Notes: generated from the sequence alone by a model not told the origin. A DNA stretch of 64,000 bases from Acinetobacter sp. ANC 3781 (GCF_004331285.1 NZ_SJOH01000002.1:62001-126000), one strand, 5' to 3'. Positions 10,367-19,925 are shown, numbered from the stretch's first letter. Numbers and translations: made by a program.

Positions 10367-13300
10367 AATTGAACCTTCTTACCTTGTTTAATTTCATTTA
10401 GCAAAGCATCTCGGTACTGAGCCAAATATTCATCGATATCAGCTTCATCAGCTAGCCAAGGCTTGCGAAAGTTAACCTTAATATTTTTTGCAGATATTGT
10501 TGCTGGTCTTTGTTGGTTTTCTACTACAGTTTTTGAGTTTTCCCCACACCTAGTAGTATCTGTAACTTGGTCATTATCTTGAGGTTGGCCTTGATCTTTT
10601 TTAGTTACTTCTACTTGTTTATCTTGAGGAAGCTGATTCCACTCCATAAGTTTTTGTACAAGCAAAACATACTGCTGATCCTCGAAGCGACGAACCTCAT
10701 CACGAATCATTGCGATTAAAGATTGTTGAGTAATTTTTACTACAATCTCATCAAAAGCTTTTCTTAAGCTTTCCTGCTTATCTATATCTAGCTTTTGAAA
10801 TTCATCAAAACCCAATAATTTGTCTTTTAATGACTCGACCACACCTAGAGCTTGATTTCTCTCTGTTTCAATTTGACCTTTAATTTTTTGCTGTAACGAG
10901 GCACAATCTGCTTTAAGTTGCTGAACTGCACTTCCCTTATAAATAGAAGGGGCAGCTAATGCTTCTCTTAAACTTTGCGGTTCGCTCCCTTCGACGTATT
11001 CCAAATTAGGCTTTTGACTCTCAAGTAGCTTTCTTGCCTCATCAAAACTATCTTTATTGGGCCCTTTCATAAATTTCCCAATTGGATCAATAGTTTTTTC
11101 TTTATAATCAAACCATTGATCTTCCCTTATTGTAAGCTCAGATAGGAACCACGTATAGGGTTTTGATTTCAGTTCTTGAAGTTCAGATACAATAGGACTC
11201 AAAGCACGTAAAAATGGATAATGTGCTGCTTGTGCTAATAATTTATCTAATTCAATTGTCTGCTCAGCGAAACCTTCCTGAACCTCCTTAGCTAGAGCTT
11301 TAGCCTCAGTCGCATGAGCAACTTTTTCAAAATAATCACTATAGAATTCTTTTACTTTACGAATCTGAGACTGACTAAATTCAACCTGTGGGTCAAGAAT
11401 CAGATTGCCATGCGAGGCAGTATTTCTAAGTGCTCGTGATAACTCTGCCTCATCCAGCAAATTGGTGGATTCTCGAACCTCAACTTTTGCTTTCCCGCAT
11501 AAATATGCGAGAGTGCATAACACTGCAGCAAAAGACCATCCATAAGGTTTAGACTCAAACTTTTGAAGCAGACTTTTTACCGTAGTACGCACACCACCAC
11601 GACTATTGCTTTGAATATGCGATAGCATCTCTTGTTGTGGCTCAGGTAATTGTGCCTCTTCGCCAAACAAGCCTTGTCCAGCTTGAGTAAGAATTTCTGG
11701 TATTTGAGCTTCACTGTATTGCATATCACGAAGCATTTTTAAATTTGGATAGGTATGCTTAATCAGCTCACCAAAAGCTCTTATCATTTTGCTTTGGCCA
11801 TCTACACCACTTAGTTCTAGCTCTTGCCCAGCAACAAAATACTTTGCCTCACCCACCAGATTTGAACTCAACTGCTTTAACTGATTAAGTCTCTCTGTAT
11901 TTTGTAAGCCTTTTTCCGTAAGAATACGCTTTATGCTATCTTGTTGTGTTGCTCTGGTCTCATGAGCAACATACTTCTCAGTTTGCTTATATAAAATCAG
12001 GTCTCGAACCAGTCTTTCACTTTCTGGCAAGACAATACGTAATTCATCATTAAAAACAGTATCTGATCTATGTTTTTCAAAGGCATCACGGTGATCGTGA
12101 AATGACGTAATAACATTTATGGCTAATTCGTATTCACGGCCACTTAGATTGTCATCAAGACGTTTGGTAAAGGGATAGTCTTGGCTATTTACATCCCAAC
12201 GAATTTTTCGTGTTTTTAAAACACCATCGTAAATAAGCTTTTCAAGCTCAGATGCTACAGCTGTATTATCTACTTCAGTATTCTTAATTTCCTGCTCTAC
12301 GTCTTGTTCCTCGTCTGTCAAGTATTCAAAGTAATCACCATTACGCTGAATATAAGTCTCTTTCTCAAGAATGTTTAAAGCTTCTTCTACTTGCAGCCTT
12401 AGAGTCGGTATATCACGCTCAAAACTATCATGCATTAATACACATAGATTTCGAATAGTTGGTTTAAATTCCTTGACGTATTTTACAAGGAATAATGCTT
12501 TCAACAGTCGAACAGCGAATTGGTTATCAAGATTCTGCTCTGCTTTCAGAATTGACTGCTGGATTGCCGTTTTTAATGCCGTTCGAATACCTTCAAACAT
12601 TAAATCAAAAGTCGCCAGCTCGCCAAGATTGTGATCTTTAATCGCGATGGCAACTTGCTGGAATACACCAAGCATAGAGCGCTCACCCACCGAACTATGC
12701 TTTCCTTCAAATGCGCTATGGGTAGACAAGTTTTGTATAGCTGACTGGAACAAGGTGAACTGATACGGCACAAAAGGGTAACACTGAATAAAGTGTTCAC
12801 GGTCACGGTAATTTCGGTATGTTGCTGATCCATCTGCAAAATCAAATAAAGTTTTAAAATTATTTTCTTGTTGGTGGAACAAGTCACTTAGCTGCTCAAT
12901 ATACTCTTCACGTTTCTCAAGCAAACGTAGCTGAATTACTTCCGCTACGTCTTGGCTAGTTAACTTCATTCTATTTTTAAAACGGGCTTGGATTTTGGTG
13001 AAATCATTACTCTGCTGCTTACTCGTTTCACCAACCACCGACGACATATCTTCTTGTGCAGTTACAATGATCCATGCCTGACCATTACATTTTGTAGCTA
13101 AACTTTCAGCAACCGTTTGCAAGTTGGTCATGAGCTTAACATTATCCGCAATGTACTGCCCAACCTCATCAACAAAGAAGTTCAACCTAAAACCTGACTC
13201 TTTACTATCGATATAAGCTTTTACTTGGTCGGCAAAATCTTCGATGGATAGTCGATAATCCTGACGATACTTATCCAGTATCCCTGTGACCGACTGACCT

Positions 13301-13935
13301 GAAACCTCTGAATAGGCTTTGTCCACAGAATCTGCCATGCGCTTAGCACGAGCTCGACCTTTATCCCAATCCATACCACTGATATTCAGAAATGCTTTTT
13401 TAAATAGATCAAAGTGGCCGTCTGCATCTAACTCACGTTCGAACTGAGCGATATAAGCTTGCTTACCATAATAGCCACAGTGCTCATCAAATACTTTCAC
13501 GAATACAGCAATTAGGGCATCGATTTCAGTTTTACTAATGACATCAGCTTTTTGGTCGATATTAAAAAGAATACTTTCAGAAGGAATTGAGACTGCTCTC
13601 TTCAGATCGTTCGCAAATATTCCGCCTTCATTAAGCGGTTGCTTCTCTAGAAAGATATCCAAAGGCGTAATATCTTCGATAGGTTTATTTTCCAAAAGCA
13701 ATGCGAGCATTTTCAACAAGTGAGATTTACCAGAACCAAAGAATCCTGATACCCAAACCCCGTTAGCACCTTGGTAATTAAGGTAAGCATCCAGAAATAA
13801 ATCAAGTCGCTTAGCGACTTCGTTGGTTATGACATACTCATCAAGCTCGATATAGAGTGATACATCATCATCAGCTTTGATAACTCCCTCGATAGGGCGG
13901 TCTACAGCTTTTACGAATAGGTTTTCTAATTGCAT
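10363..13935 (-). CDS. brxC: BREX system P-loop protein BrxC
   Basis: This 1190-residue ATPase is the BrxC/PglY core component. Walker A GFFGSGKS is at residues 64-71 and the Walker B-like FFVDEVG lies at about 252-258. The C-terminal half is long, helical and rich in charged residues. BrxC is needed in BREX-1 for both methylation and phage exclusion. It lies 26 bp downstream of brxB. The glutamine-rich, polar stretch at about residues 1115-1150 resembles a flexible linker before a short conserved tail. The length is normal. Confidence 0.95.
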   Translation of the reverse strand: MQLENLFVKAVDRPIEGVIKADDDVSLYIELDEYVITNEVAKRLDLFLDAYLNYQGANGVWVSGFFGSGKSHLLKMLALLLENKPIEDITPLDIFLEKQPLNEGGIFANDLKRAVSIPSESILFNIDQKADVISKTEIDALIAVFVKVFDEHCGYYGKQAYIAQFERELDADGHFDLFKKAFLNISGMDWDKGRARAKRMADSVDKAYSEVSGQSVTGILDKYRQDYRLSIEDFADQVKAYIDSKESGFRLNFFVDEVGQYIADNVKLMTNLQTVAESLATKCNGQAWIIVTAQEDMSSVVGETSKQQSNDFTKIQARFKNRMKLTSQDVAEVIQLRLLEKREEYIEQLSDLFHQQENNFKTLFDFADGSATYRNYRDREHFIQCYPFVPYQFTLFQSAIQNLSTHSAFEGKHSSVGERSMLGVFQQVAIAIKDHNLGELATFDLMFEGIRTALKTAIQQSILKAEQNLDNQFAVRLLKALFLVKYVKEFKPTIRNLCVLMHDSFERDIPTLRLQVEEALNILEKETYIQRNGDYFEYLTDEEQDVEQEIKNTEVDNTAVASELEKLIYDGVLKTRKIRWDVNSQDYPFTKRLDDNLSGREYELAINVITSFHDHRDAFEKHRSDTVFNDELRIVLPESERLVRDLILYKQTEKYVAHETRATQQDSIKRILTEKGLQNTERLNQLKQLSSNLVGEAKYFVAGQELELSGVDGQSKMIRAFGELIKHTYPNLKMLRDMQYSEAQIPEILTQAGQGLFGEEAQLPEPQQEMLSHIQSNSRGGVRTTVKSLLQKFESKPYGWSFAAVLCTLAYLCGKAKVEVRESTNLLDEAELSRALRNTASHGNLILDPQVEFSQSQIRKVKEFYSDYFEKVAHATEAKALAKEVQEGFAEQTIELDKLLAQAAHYPFLRALSPIVSELQELKSKPYTWFLSELTIREDQWFDYKEKTIDPIGKFMKGPNKDSFDEARKLLESQKPNLEYVEGSEPQSLREALAAPSIYKGSAVQQLKADCASLQQKIKGQIETERNQALGVVESLKDKLLGFDEFQKLDIDKQESLRKAFDEIVVKITQQSLIAMIRDEVRRFEDQQYVLLVQKLMEWNQLPQDKQVEVTKKDQGQPQDNDQVTDTTRCGENSKTVVENQQRPATISAKNIKVNFRKPWLADEADIDEYLAQYRDALLNEIKQGKKVQL

Positions 13936-13961
13936 ATTTACCCCTTAACTCATGCTACTGC

Positions 13962-14603
13962 TTATACTGCACGGTCTAATATATTGAATGCTCTATAGTA
14001 TTTGTCATCTTGTAGAAGCCCAAATAAAATCAAAGATGCCCCACTTTCCAATGAGTGTTGATATTCACCAGGAAAAAACATTAGAGTAGGTTTATCTTTC
14101 GCTGTTTTTTGCAAATTATTTAAAATGTTATGTGACCTGATATAGGGAAATACTTCCCCTATACCTGTTAGCAGCATTAAGTCATGCTCTTCTTCTTTCA
14201 TCCTTTTCGCTATTTCTGGCGTTATAACAGTTTCAACATCTAGAATGCCTTGCAACTCATCTTTTAACTCTTCTCTAGACATATCCTGCTCATGTTCTAG
14301 TAACCAGTCCCAGTCGCCTTCGCATTTCAGCAATTCAACAACTAAGTCATACAAGTTAATTTCCAAAGTCTTTATATTTTGACCTTCTAGATCATTACGG
14401 AGTTGTTTTGTTAATTGTGTAATATCTTTCTGAATAGAGGTCTCGTACGGGCAGATATGAAAAGGCACTTCATTGTTCAGGCCTTCATTATTCAAAAATG
14501 AGGTACTAGAGATCACCTTCATAAGGTGCTCTTGGCATTCCTGAAGATTCCTAGTATCTATCGTTTTATACTTTAATTTCTTCATCACTCGTTCTGTACT
14601 CAA
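13962..14603 (-). CDS. brxB: BREX protein BrxB (DUF1788)
   Basis: This 213-residue protein matches the DUF1788/BrxB family in size, position between brxA and brxC, and its ending (FGLLQDDKYYRAFNIL), which is a typical family tail. BrxB is a small core subunit with no known catalytic motif; none is seen here. It starts 25 bp after the brxA stop. The first in-frame ATG may be followed by a better one at codon 7 (MKKLKYK), so the exact start is open. Confidence 0.9.
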   Translation of the reverse strand: MSTERVMKKLKYKTIDTRNLQECQEHLMKVISSTSFLNNEGLNNEVPFHICPYETSIQKDITQLTKQLRNDLEGQNIKTLEINLYDLVVELLKCEGDWDWLLEHEQDMSREELKDELQGILDVETVITPEIAKRMKEEEHDLMLLTGIGEVFPYIRSHNILNNLQKTAKDKPTLMFFPGEYQHSLESGASLILFGLLQDDKYYRAFNILDRAV

Positions 14604-14628
14604 ATCAGCATCTCAATTGTCTATTCTG

Positions 14629-15216
14629 TTAACTATTTCCAGGGTAGAGCCTTAAGTCATCGGATGCTTTGCCAATCACTTGACACAAATGTTCATCAAG
14701 TTTTTGATAAATTAATTCATTTTCATCACTAATGAGACCACACTCCTTCAGCATTTTGAAAATCACTTGGCGTGCTTTAGATTTAGTTTGTCGTGAAGCA
14801 GAATCCAAATTATCGTGCCACTCTGCCTTCGTATTAAAAAATGCATCGTAGTCTGCATGGGTCAACAAAAAATGTGCTGCTTCATATTGAGGAATAATGA
14901 CCTCAATGGTGAAGTCATAAATAAATTGATATTGGCGGCAAATAGCCAACCAGACCAATGCCTGTTTCTGTTCATCAGTTCCCATAGCAAGCAAATTCAA
15001 CTGATCATCAGTTAGGTGTTTTAATCTTCTAGAAATTTCACCATACAGTTTTTTCAAAGTGCTCTCAGTACGTGACTGGAAACTGTTTTCAGCCATCAAT
15101 TTAGACCGAACCTTCGGCCAATTTTGAAGCTCTGCATATAAATCTGCAACTATGACAGATTCATAAATCAAAGCTGCTCCAGTTGTGAAACTGAGAGTAT
15201 ATTTTGCGCTACTCAC
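14629..15216 (-). CDS. brxA: BREX protein BrxA (DUF1819)
   Basis: This 195-residue protein is the DUF1819/BrxA component, recognised by the opening YTLSFTTGAALIYES, the size and the location at the head of the BREX genes. BrxA is a NusB-like helical DNA-binding protein in structurally studied homologues. It is the first core gene and follows the small HTH gene by 34 bp. Nothing is missing. Confidence 0.9.
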   Translation of the reverse strand: MSSAKYTLSFTTGAALIYESVIVADLYAELQNWPKVRSKLMAENSFQSRTESTLKKLYGEISRRLKHLTDDQLNLLAMGTDEQKQALVWLAICRQYQFIYDFTIEVIIPQYEAAHFLLTHADYDAFFNTKAEWHDNLDSASRQTKSKARQVIFKMLKECGLISDENELIYQKLDEHLCQVIGKASDDLRLYPGNS

Positions 15217-15250
15217 TACTTTCTAAATCTCATAAAAAACCACCTGTCGA

Positions 15251-15427
15251 TTATTTTTTAACCTTCTGTTCTTCTATCCACTTCTCTACATCCTCTCTTT
15301 TGAAGCGCCAACTACCACCTACTTTAAAACCGGGTAGCTTTCCTTCAGCAGCAAGACGATAAGCGGTCTTTTCAGTTAACTTGAGATAATCAGCGACCTC
15401 TTTTAAGGTCAATATTTCATTAGTCAT
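15251..15427 (-). CDS. Small excisionase/MerR-type HTH protein heading the BREX operon
   Basis: This 58-residue protein is a complete HTH_17/excisionase-family domain. LTLKEVADYLKLTEKTAYRL forms the winged-helix core and GSWRFKREDVEKWI forms the wing and last helix. The start at 15427 is preferred over an upstream TTG because GGGTAAG stands just before it. It precedes brxA by 34 bp in the same direction, so it is probably co-transcribed. Many BREX loci carry a WYL-domain BrxR regulator here; none is present, so this protein may take that role. It could also be an island excisionase (recombination directionality) factor. Confidence 0.8.
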   Translation of the reverse strand: MTNEILTLKEVADYLKLTEKTAYRLAAEGKLPGFKVGGSWRFKREDVEKWIEEQKVKK

Positions 15428-15671
15428 AATCTTACCCAATTCGGACTAATAGTAGATTATGAGAAAATTAAGGAATTAACAAGAATTTTGAGTAATAATG
15501 ATTATAATTTGATATAGAGAAATTACCTCTTGAATAGGTAATTAGAAATGGTTGATATAGCGTGCCCATATCTACGTGAACCGTAGCTTGAGCAAATTCA
15601 TCTGCATATTGATTATAATAGTCTATTGTCTCCATTATTGATGCTTAGGCTAAAAACTAAATTTAGTCTAC

Positions 15672-15706
15672 TAAAAAACAAAAAAAATCAGGGAGCAAAA
15701 GCTCCC
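15672..15706 (-). terminator. Intrinsic terminator after alpA-like gene
   Basis: Stem GGGAGC (15691-15696) and GCTCCC (15701-15706) with a 4-base loop, followed on the minus strand by a long T-rich run. It lies immediately past the AlpA-like stop codon and insulates the BREX operon from upstream island genes. Confidence 0.85.
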
Positions 15707-15709
15707 TTT

Positions 15710-15940
15710 CTATTCACGGCTCGCCAACTTACTTTCAATCCATTGATTAATCTCATAAGCCGACCAGCCGATACGATTCTGAGTTATTTTTACTTTTTTG
15801 GGAAAAGTCGGGTCATAATAAGGTGAGTATTCATCCATCATTTCATAGAGCGTTGATCTACCAACACCAACAAATTTAATGACTTCTTTAATACTAATCA
15901 GTTGATTCATTTGAAAAGTTTGTCCAACAAACGCATTCAT
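15710..15940 (-). CDS. AlpA family transcriptional regulator
   Basis: This 76-residue protein has the AlpA/MerR-like HTH: LISIKEVIKFVGVGRSTLYE, then a basic wing and WSAYEINQWIESK. AlpA proteins of P4-like satellites and integrated islands activate integrase or excision genes. GGAG eight bases before the ATG supports this start. It stands alone between its own terminator and the recombination-gene block. Confidence 0.85.
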   Translation of the reverse strand: MNAFVGQTFQMNQLISIKEVIKFVGVGRSTLYEMMDEYSPYYDPTFPKKVKITQNRIGWSAYEINQWIESKLASRE

Positions 15941-16008
15941 GAAATTTACTCCAAATCAATAATGCGAGCGTTACTGCTCAAATAATCAGGACGTCTGTAA
16001 AAAATTAA

Positions 16009-16938
16009 CTAATTCACTGCCCTCACACTCCCCTGTAACTCTTTCTGCATATCCTGTACAAATCCATCATCTTGATTGAGCTTAGGTTTAGTCTTGGATC
16101 TCGAATCAATAGGCTGTTGCTGAATTTCAGAAGATTTATCCACGTAAAACTCCTCAACAATTTCACCACCCTCCTCCGCATTCACCTCAAACTGTGCATT
16201 AGCAAAACCTTGCCCTGCAATGAAATCCAGTGCCTCCTGATAAAATCCTGCTGCCTTACTTTGTTCATCAATCTGTTTGGCTACTTGAATCGCTTCTTGT
16301 AAATGAACACCCTCCCGTAAAGTTAAATCCACGTAATACACAGGCATTCGATAGCTTTGCGTAGTGCTCTTGCCTCTTAAAGTGAGTTGCAGAGGTAGGC
16401 ATGAAAGTAAGCCATTGGATGCTGCGTGGTAGTAACTCAGCCGAGCAGCCAAAGTTCGAATACTGTTAAAGCCTGTAGTTCTAAAGATGAAGGTGCCAAA
16501 TTCATCCGATTCATCTAAATTCATATAGAGTCGACCACAGGGTTTACATAACCCGCCTTGTGCCAATGTGCATAAATCAGGCGATGCACATGGATGCTGT
16601 TCTACCCCTTGATTGGTCAGTCGCCGACAAGTTTCACCATTGCCTACACAAACAGGACGGCCTGTTTGACGGTCAAATAAGCTGTACTCTGCTCGAAGAT
16701 TCAGTTCAGGATCATTGAAGATCATACGGACTGGGATACTTCGCAGTTTTTGATTGGGTGCTTTGGCTCGGAGTTGTTCATCTAAGGGATGTTTCACCCA
16801 GCCCTCTTTATTTTGGATTTGAGAGGTCAAGGTAAACTGGTCATCCTTTTCAGGGACACGTTTACCATTCTTTTCTACCATCTTACCAATACTAATTCTG
16901 CCGAGTATCGGAGGTGTAATTGCTAAACCTTTGATCAT
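16009..16938 (-). CDS. Gp3-like recombination directionality factor family protein
   Basis: This 309-residue protein opens with a segment (LGRISIGKM, then QFTLTS at about 36-41) that resembles the start of the phiC31 gp3/Bxb1 gp47 recombination directionality factor family, which is often annotated in proteobacteria as hydrolase or metal-binding protein. Seven cysteines between about residues 116 and 158 (for example CKPC) could bind zinc. The last 40 residues are polar and probably disordered. It starts with GAGGATATCAAG before the ATG. In phages the family switches serine integrases to excision, yet the only integrase here is a tyrosine enzyme, so its role here may be DNA recombination with the neighbouring exonuclease. 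The family link is from memory. Confidence 0.6.
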   Translation of the reverse strand: MIKGLAITPPILGRISIGKMVEKNGKRVPEKDDQFTLTSQIQNKEGWVKHPLDEQLRAKAPNQKLRSIPVRMIFNDPELNLRAEYSLFDRQTGRPVCVGNGETCRRLTNQGVEQHPCASPDLCTLAQGGLCKPCGRLYMNLDESDEFGTFIFRTTGFNSIRTLAARLSYYHAASNGLLSCLPLQLTLRGKSTTQSYRMPVYYVDLTLREGVHLQEAIQVAKQIDEQSKAAGFYQEALDFIAGQGFANAQFEVNAEEGGEIVEEFYVDKSSEIQQQPIDSRSKTKPKLNQDDGFVQDMQKELQGSVRAVN

Positions 16939-16973
16939 CTTGATATCCTCTTTATGTAAATTGAATAAGCATC

Positions 16974-16999
16974 AAAAAGCCCATGCTGTGGGCATGGGC
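16974..16999 (-). terminator. Terminator between yqaJ-like gene and RDF-like gene
   Basis: GCCCATGC (16979-16986) pairs with GCATGGGC (16992-16999), and on the minus strand the stem is followed by TTTTTGATG. It should end or attenuate transcripts coming from the YqaJ gene. Confidence 0.75.
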
Positions 17000-17055
17000 T
17001 GATATGAGCTTGCTTGTTAGTATTTCACTTGATGCTTGTATGGATAAAAATGGAC

Positions 17056-18099
17056 TTATGCACCATTGGCATAAATCTGAAAACGCCGTGTCCCTTGCTT
17101 GGCTTGTGGAAACTGATTGAGGTATTCAGGGTGTGATTGAAGTAAAGCTTTACTATCCAAAGCAATCGAGTCTTTAGATTTCTTCCACGTCACTGAACCC
17201 GCTTTAAAGGTGGCACGTTCAGCCTGTTGCATCTTGGCTTGAAGCTGATGTTTGAGTAAATCAAATTGCTCCTGATGCTTTTCAACTTGATTGCGTACTC
17301 GGATCAGTTGTTCAAACTGTTGATTGGCTTGCTCGTCTTCAGACAGGTCAGTCGTACTGAGTGGTATATGTTCTGGATAAAGCAGTTGTAAAGCTTTGGC
17401 TGCCGATTCACTGGCATCCGCTTCTGGTGGGGTATCCTTTTCTACACAGTCCCAGAAGTAACGCTCTGCATTGATGATGTGCTGGATCACCGATTCTGAA
17501 CGGGTGACTTTAAAGATTCGGGTTTCATGTCCACAGATCAATACGCAAATATGGGCTGCCTTTTTACCTGTCACTGCCAATTGATGTTGCACTTGGCAAA
17601 GTACATATAAAGGCACACCATCTCGCCACAGCTTGGCACCATATTCCCCTGCGGTTTTACACTCCAGTATTTGTACATCGGCATCTCCAACAACTGAGTA
17701 ATCCAGATTAGCTAACATGAAGTGCTTGTCTGGATCAGGGTGTTGTAGTACTGCATTGACACGACGGACTTTATAGTTGGTATGCATGCTGTAGAATTCT
17801 GCAACGAGTGGTTCAAGGCGTTTACCCCAGTACAAGGGTGCATGTCCTTCGCTTTCATCTTCGATATTCTGTTGAATGCGTCCTGTCTTGATCATCCACA
17901 GTTCTAGCATCGACATATACGGATTAAGTCCACAGGCAGCAGCACAGTCACTGCTACCAATGCCCTTGCGTCGTACTTCTAGCCATTCGGCTTGCGTCAT
18001 ATTTTTAGTCTCTACGAAACGTTTTGCGGTAAACAGTTTCGGACGGTTGGCATGTATATTCAGTGTTGCGTTGTTTGGATGAATTACGGCTAAATTCAT
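17056..18099 (-). CDS. YqaJ/lambda-type recombination exonuclease
   Basis: This 347-residue protein is a YqaJ-family (lambda Exo fold) alkaline exonuclease. The N-terminal motif GIGSSDCAAACGLNPY is the family hallmark, and the PD-(D/E)XK active-site block DADVQILECKT sits at about 134-146. A coiled-coil region follows at about 255-300. Such enzymes resect DNA for phage single-strand annealing recombination, and island-borne copies help conjugative or integrative elements. AGGAAATCGCT precedes the ATG. No dedicated RecT/Beta/Erf annealase is recognised beside it; the RDF-like or DUF932 neighbour may fill that place. Confidence 0.85.
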   Translation of the reverse strand: MNLAVIHPNNATLNIHANRPKLFTAKRFVETKNMTQAEWLEVRRKGIGSSDCAAACGLNPYMSMLELWMIKTGRIQQNIEDESEGHAPLYWGKRLEPLVAEFYSMHTNYKVRRVNAVLQHPDPDKHFMLANLDYSVVGDADVQILECKTAGEYGAKLWRDGVPLYVLCQVQHQLAVTGKKAAHICVLICGHETRIFKVTRSESVIQHIINAERYFWDCVEKDTPPEADASESAAKALQLLYPEHIPLSTTDLSEDEQANQQFEQLIRVRNQVEKHQEQFDLLKHQLQAKMQQAERATFKAGSVTWKKSKDSIALDSKALLQSHPEYLNQFPQAKQGTRRFQIYANGA

Positions 18100-18132
18100 A
18101 GCGATTTCCTGTCATTGTTAAATTTTGGACAT

Positions 18133-18160
18133 AAAAAAAGCCATGTCCGTAGACACAGCT
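18133..18160 (-). terminator. Terminator between DUF932 gene and yqaJ-like gene
   Basis: Minus-strand stem AGCTGTGTC/GACATGGCT (18139-18160, two G-U pairs, 4-base loop) followed by seven T. It lies between two genes of the same direction. Confidence 0.75.
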
Positions 18161-18247
18161 TTTGAAGGAATGAGTTAAGTATTTGTAAGGTTGAGCATTT
18201 CAGTATTGCGATTAGTCTACTTAGGCTAATCAATTAATACTTTGAAA

Positions 18248-19294
18248 TTAGGCCAACATGCGTAAAGCTTGTTCCAGTCCACGTTGCTTAAGCCCTGCTC
18301 CAGCACCGAACCATGCAGAATCCAAACGGTGATCCTGACTCATGGCACGACGTTCGTGATCGGCAAATTCTGTGATACTGCATAGCAAACCATAAGCGGT
18401 GTCTTTGGCTGAACTCAGTTCTGCACCTCGTCCTTGTCCATTAAACATGGTCATGACTTTTGACATCGCGCGACCATTCGGTTCAGTCTTGTTGTCAGCT
18501 TTAGTGGCTGAATTGGCTTGGGTGGCGACATTACGATAGAACTGAATAATGCCATCCTCCTGCTCGGTTGGACTTAAGCTGGTATTGTTAAACACGGCAT
18601 CGAAATACGCGGCTGCTTCTGTCTGGGTGACTTTACGCTGACTGAGTTGTTTCATTTCATACATATGTTCATCCCATGCACGGACGGATATACCGAGTTG
18701 CTGCTTAATTTTTTCTGCATCGAACTTGGTACTGTGTGGCACTTTGACCACTCCTGCGCTTGAGCTTTGTCCTTTTAAGGCAATCGCCAGTGTGTTGTTA
18801 CACACCACACGGATTGAAGTGAATTGTGCTGTGGTGGCTAAGGTGCCATCACAAGCAGTGGCTAAGAGAATGTAGCCATTGCTGACATCTTTACCCTTTA
18901 AGGCTGAAGTCTGTCCAGTTTTGGCTAAAGCCCAGAACTTCTTCCCGCCTTTCAGCACCCCAGCGGTTTCTAACTCAAAGCCCGATTGTTCAGTCAGATC
19001 ACGATAAAACTCCAAGATCTGTTTAGGTTGCACTTCCTGATAACGCTGACTGACCACAGATAACGGTGCATGGGTATCAGAGCGATACAACACCCGCTGT
19101 TCTTCATAGGGCATGATGATACTTTGCCCCCGTTCATTCTGTGCCATGTAACTGACATCTGAAGATTCAATACACCAATCCATGCCTGCCTGCTGTGCCC
19201 AGACTTCAATCGGTTGATTTTGCGTAAGTTGATTACCTAAGCCATGCCAAGGGGTTTCTCCGACATAGGCCATTTGTTCAATTTGATGTGCCAT
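18248..19294 (-). CDS. DUF932 domain protein
   Basis: This 348-residue protein matches the DUF932 (TIGR03299, phage/plasmid-like) family, recognised by the opening GETPWHGLGNQL and the central TSIRVVCNNTLAIAL. These proteins are common on phages, plasmids and integrative elements, usually next to recombination genes; their biochemistry is not established. AGGAATTAAAATC precedes the ATG. No catalytic motif can be named. Confidence 0.85.
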   Translation of the reverse strand: MAHQIEQMAYVGETPWHGLGNQLTQNQPIEVWAQQAGMDWCIESSDVSYMAQNERGQSIIMPYEEQRVLYRSDTHAPLSVVSQRYQEVQPKQILEFYRDLTEQSGFELETAGVLKGGKKFWALAKTGQTSALKGKDVSNGYILLATACDGTLATTAQFTSIRVVCNNTLAIALKGQSSSAGVVKVPHSTKFDAEKIKQQLGISVRAWDEHMYEMKQLSQRKVTQTEAAAYFDAVFNNTSLSPTEQEDGIIQFYRNVATQANSATKADNKTEPNGRAMSKVMTMFNGQGRGAELSSAKDTAYGLLCSITEFADHERRAMSQDHRLDSAWFGAGAGLKQRGLEQALRMLA

Positions 19295-19357
19295 GATTTT
19301 AATTCCTATAAAAAGTTGAATTGCTGTAAAAGGTAATTGAATGAATTCATTTAAAAA

Positions 19358-19681
19358 TTAGTTGCGGATACTCGGACTAAAATCGCGGTCACAGTCATTG
19401 CAGTAATAATGTCGGCTATAAACAGGATGGGAGTTACTTTGAACTTCATCTTCCGCTATCAGCATCCAAATGCCACCGATCAGCACCCCGACGAGGGCAC
19501 CTGCAATCGGGGGGATGTTTAAACTTTTAGAAACACTGATACCCAACGTCGCCAGTGCTAGAGGTGACATCACATTGTTTTGCGCTGAAGGTGAATTGCT
19601 GTTGCTGTTGCTGACGAAGTGTTGTGGAGATTCCAGCAGTACCGTGTCTCGGGACTGACAATAAGGACAAGGCAAACTCAT
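19358..19681 (-). CDS. Small zinc-ribbon membrane protein
   Basis: This 107-residue protein begins CPYCQSRD and ends YCNDCDRD, two CxxC pairs that could form one split zinc ribbon. Between them lies a glycine-rich hydrophobic hairpin (about residues 44-70) that is probably one or two membrane segments. The start at 19681 is chosen because a longer frame would begin with TTG and run through a terminator stem. AGGAAT lies 9 bp upstream. The function is not known; such proteins are common island cargo. Confidence 0.7.
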   Translation of the reverse strand: MSLPCPYCQSRDTVLLESPQHFVSNSNSNSPSAQNNVMSPLALATLGISVSKSLNIPPIAGALVGVLIGGIWMLIAEDEVQSNSHPVYSRHYYCNDCDRDFSPSIRN

Positions 19682-19714
19682 CTGACTAATTCCTGTAATA
19701 AAAAATGAGTGAAA

Positions 19715-19745
19715 TAAAAAAAGCCTGCTTTGGGGGAAAGCAGGC
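19715..19745 (-). terminator. Strong hairpin terminator upstream of the zinc-ribbon gene
   Basis: GCCTGCTTT (19723-19731) pairs with AAAGCAGGC (19737-19745), followed by seven T on the minus strand. It lies 34 bp before a start codon rather than after a gene. A 13-codon frame with ATG near 19804 precedes it, so it may act as an attenuator or end an unannotated transcript. Confidence 0.75.
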
Positions 19746-19925
19746 AAAACGTGAATTGGGTTATTGCATAGGGCTGTTTTGAAGGAGCCTCATGCTTCTC
19801 ATTTAAATGATATGTATCTGTATTTTTTTAGAATGTGATTTTAATCGATGCTTTTTTAAATCAATTTTAATGTCTTGATACAGGGATCAATTGACCTGAT
19901 TTTTATCAGCGATTATGATGCAAGG

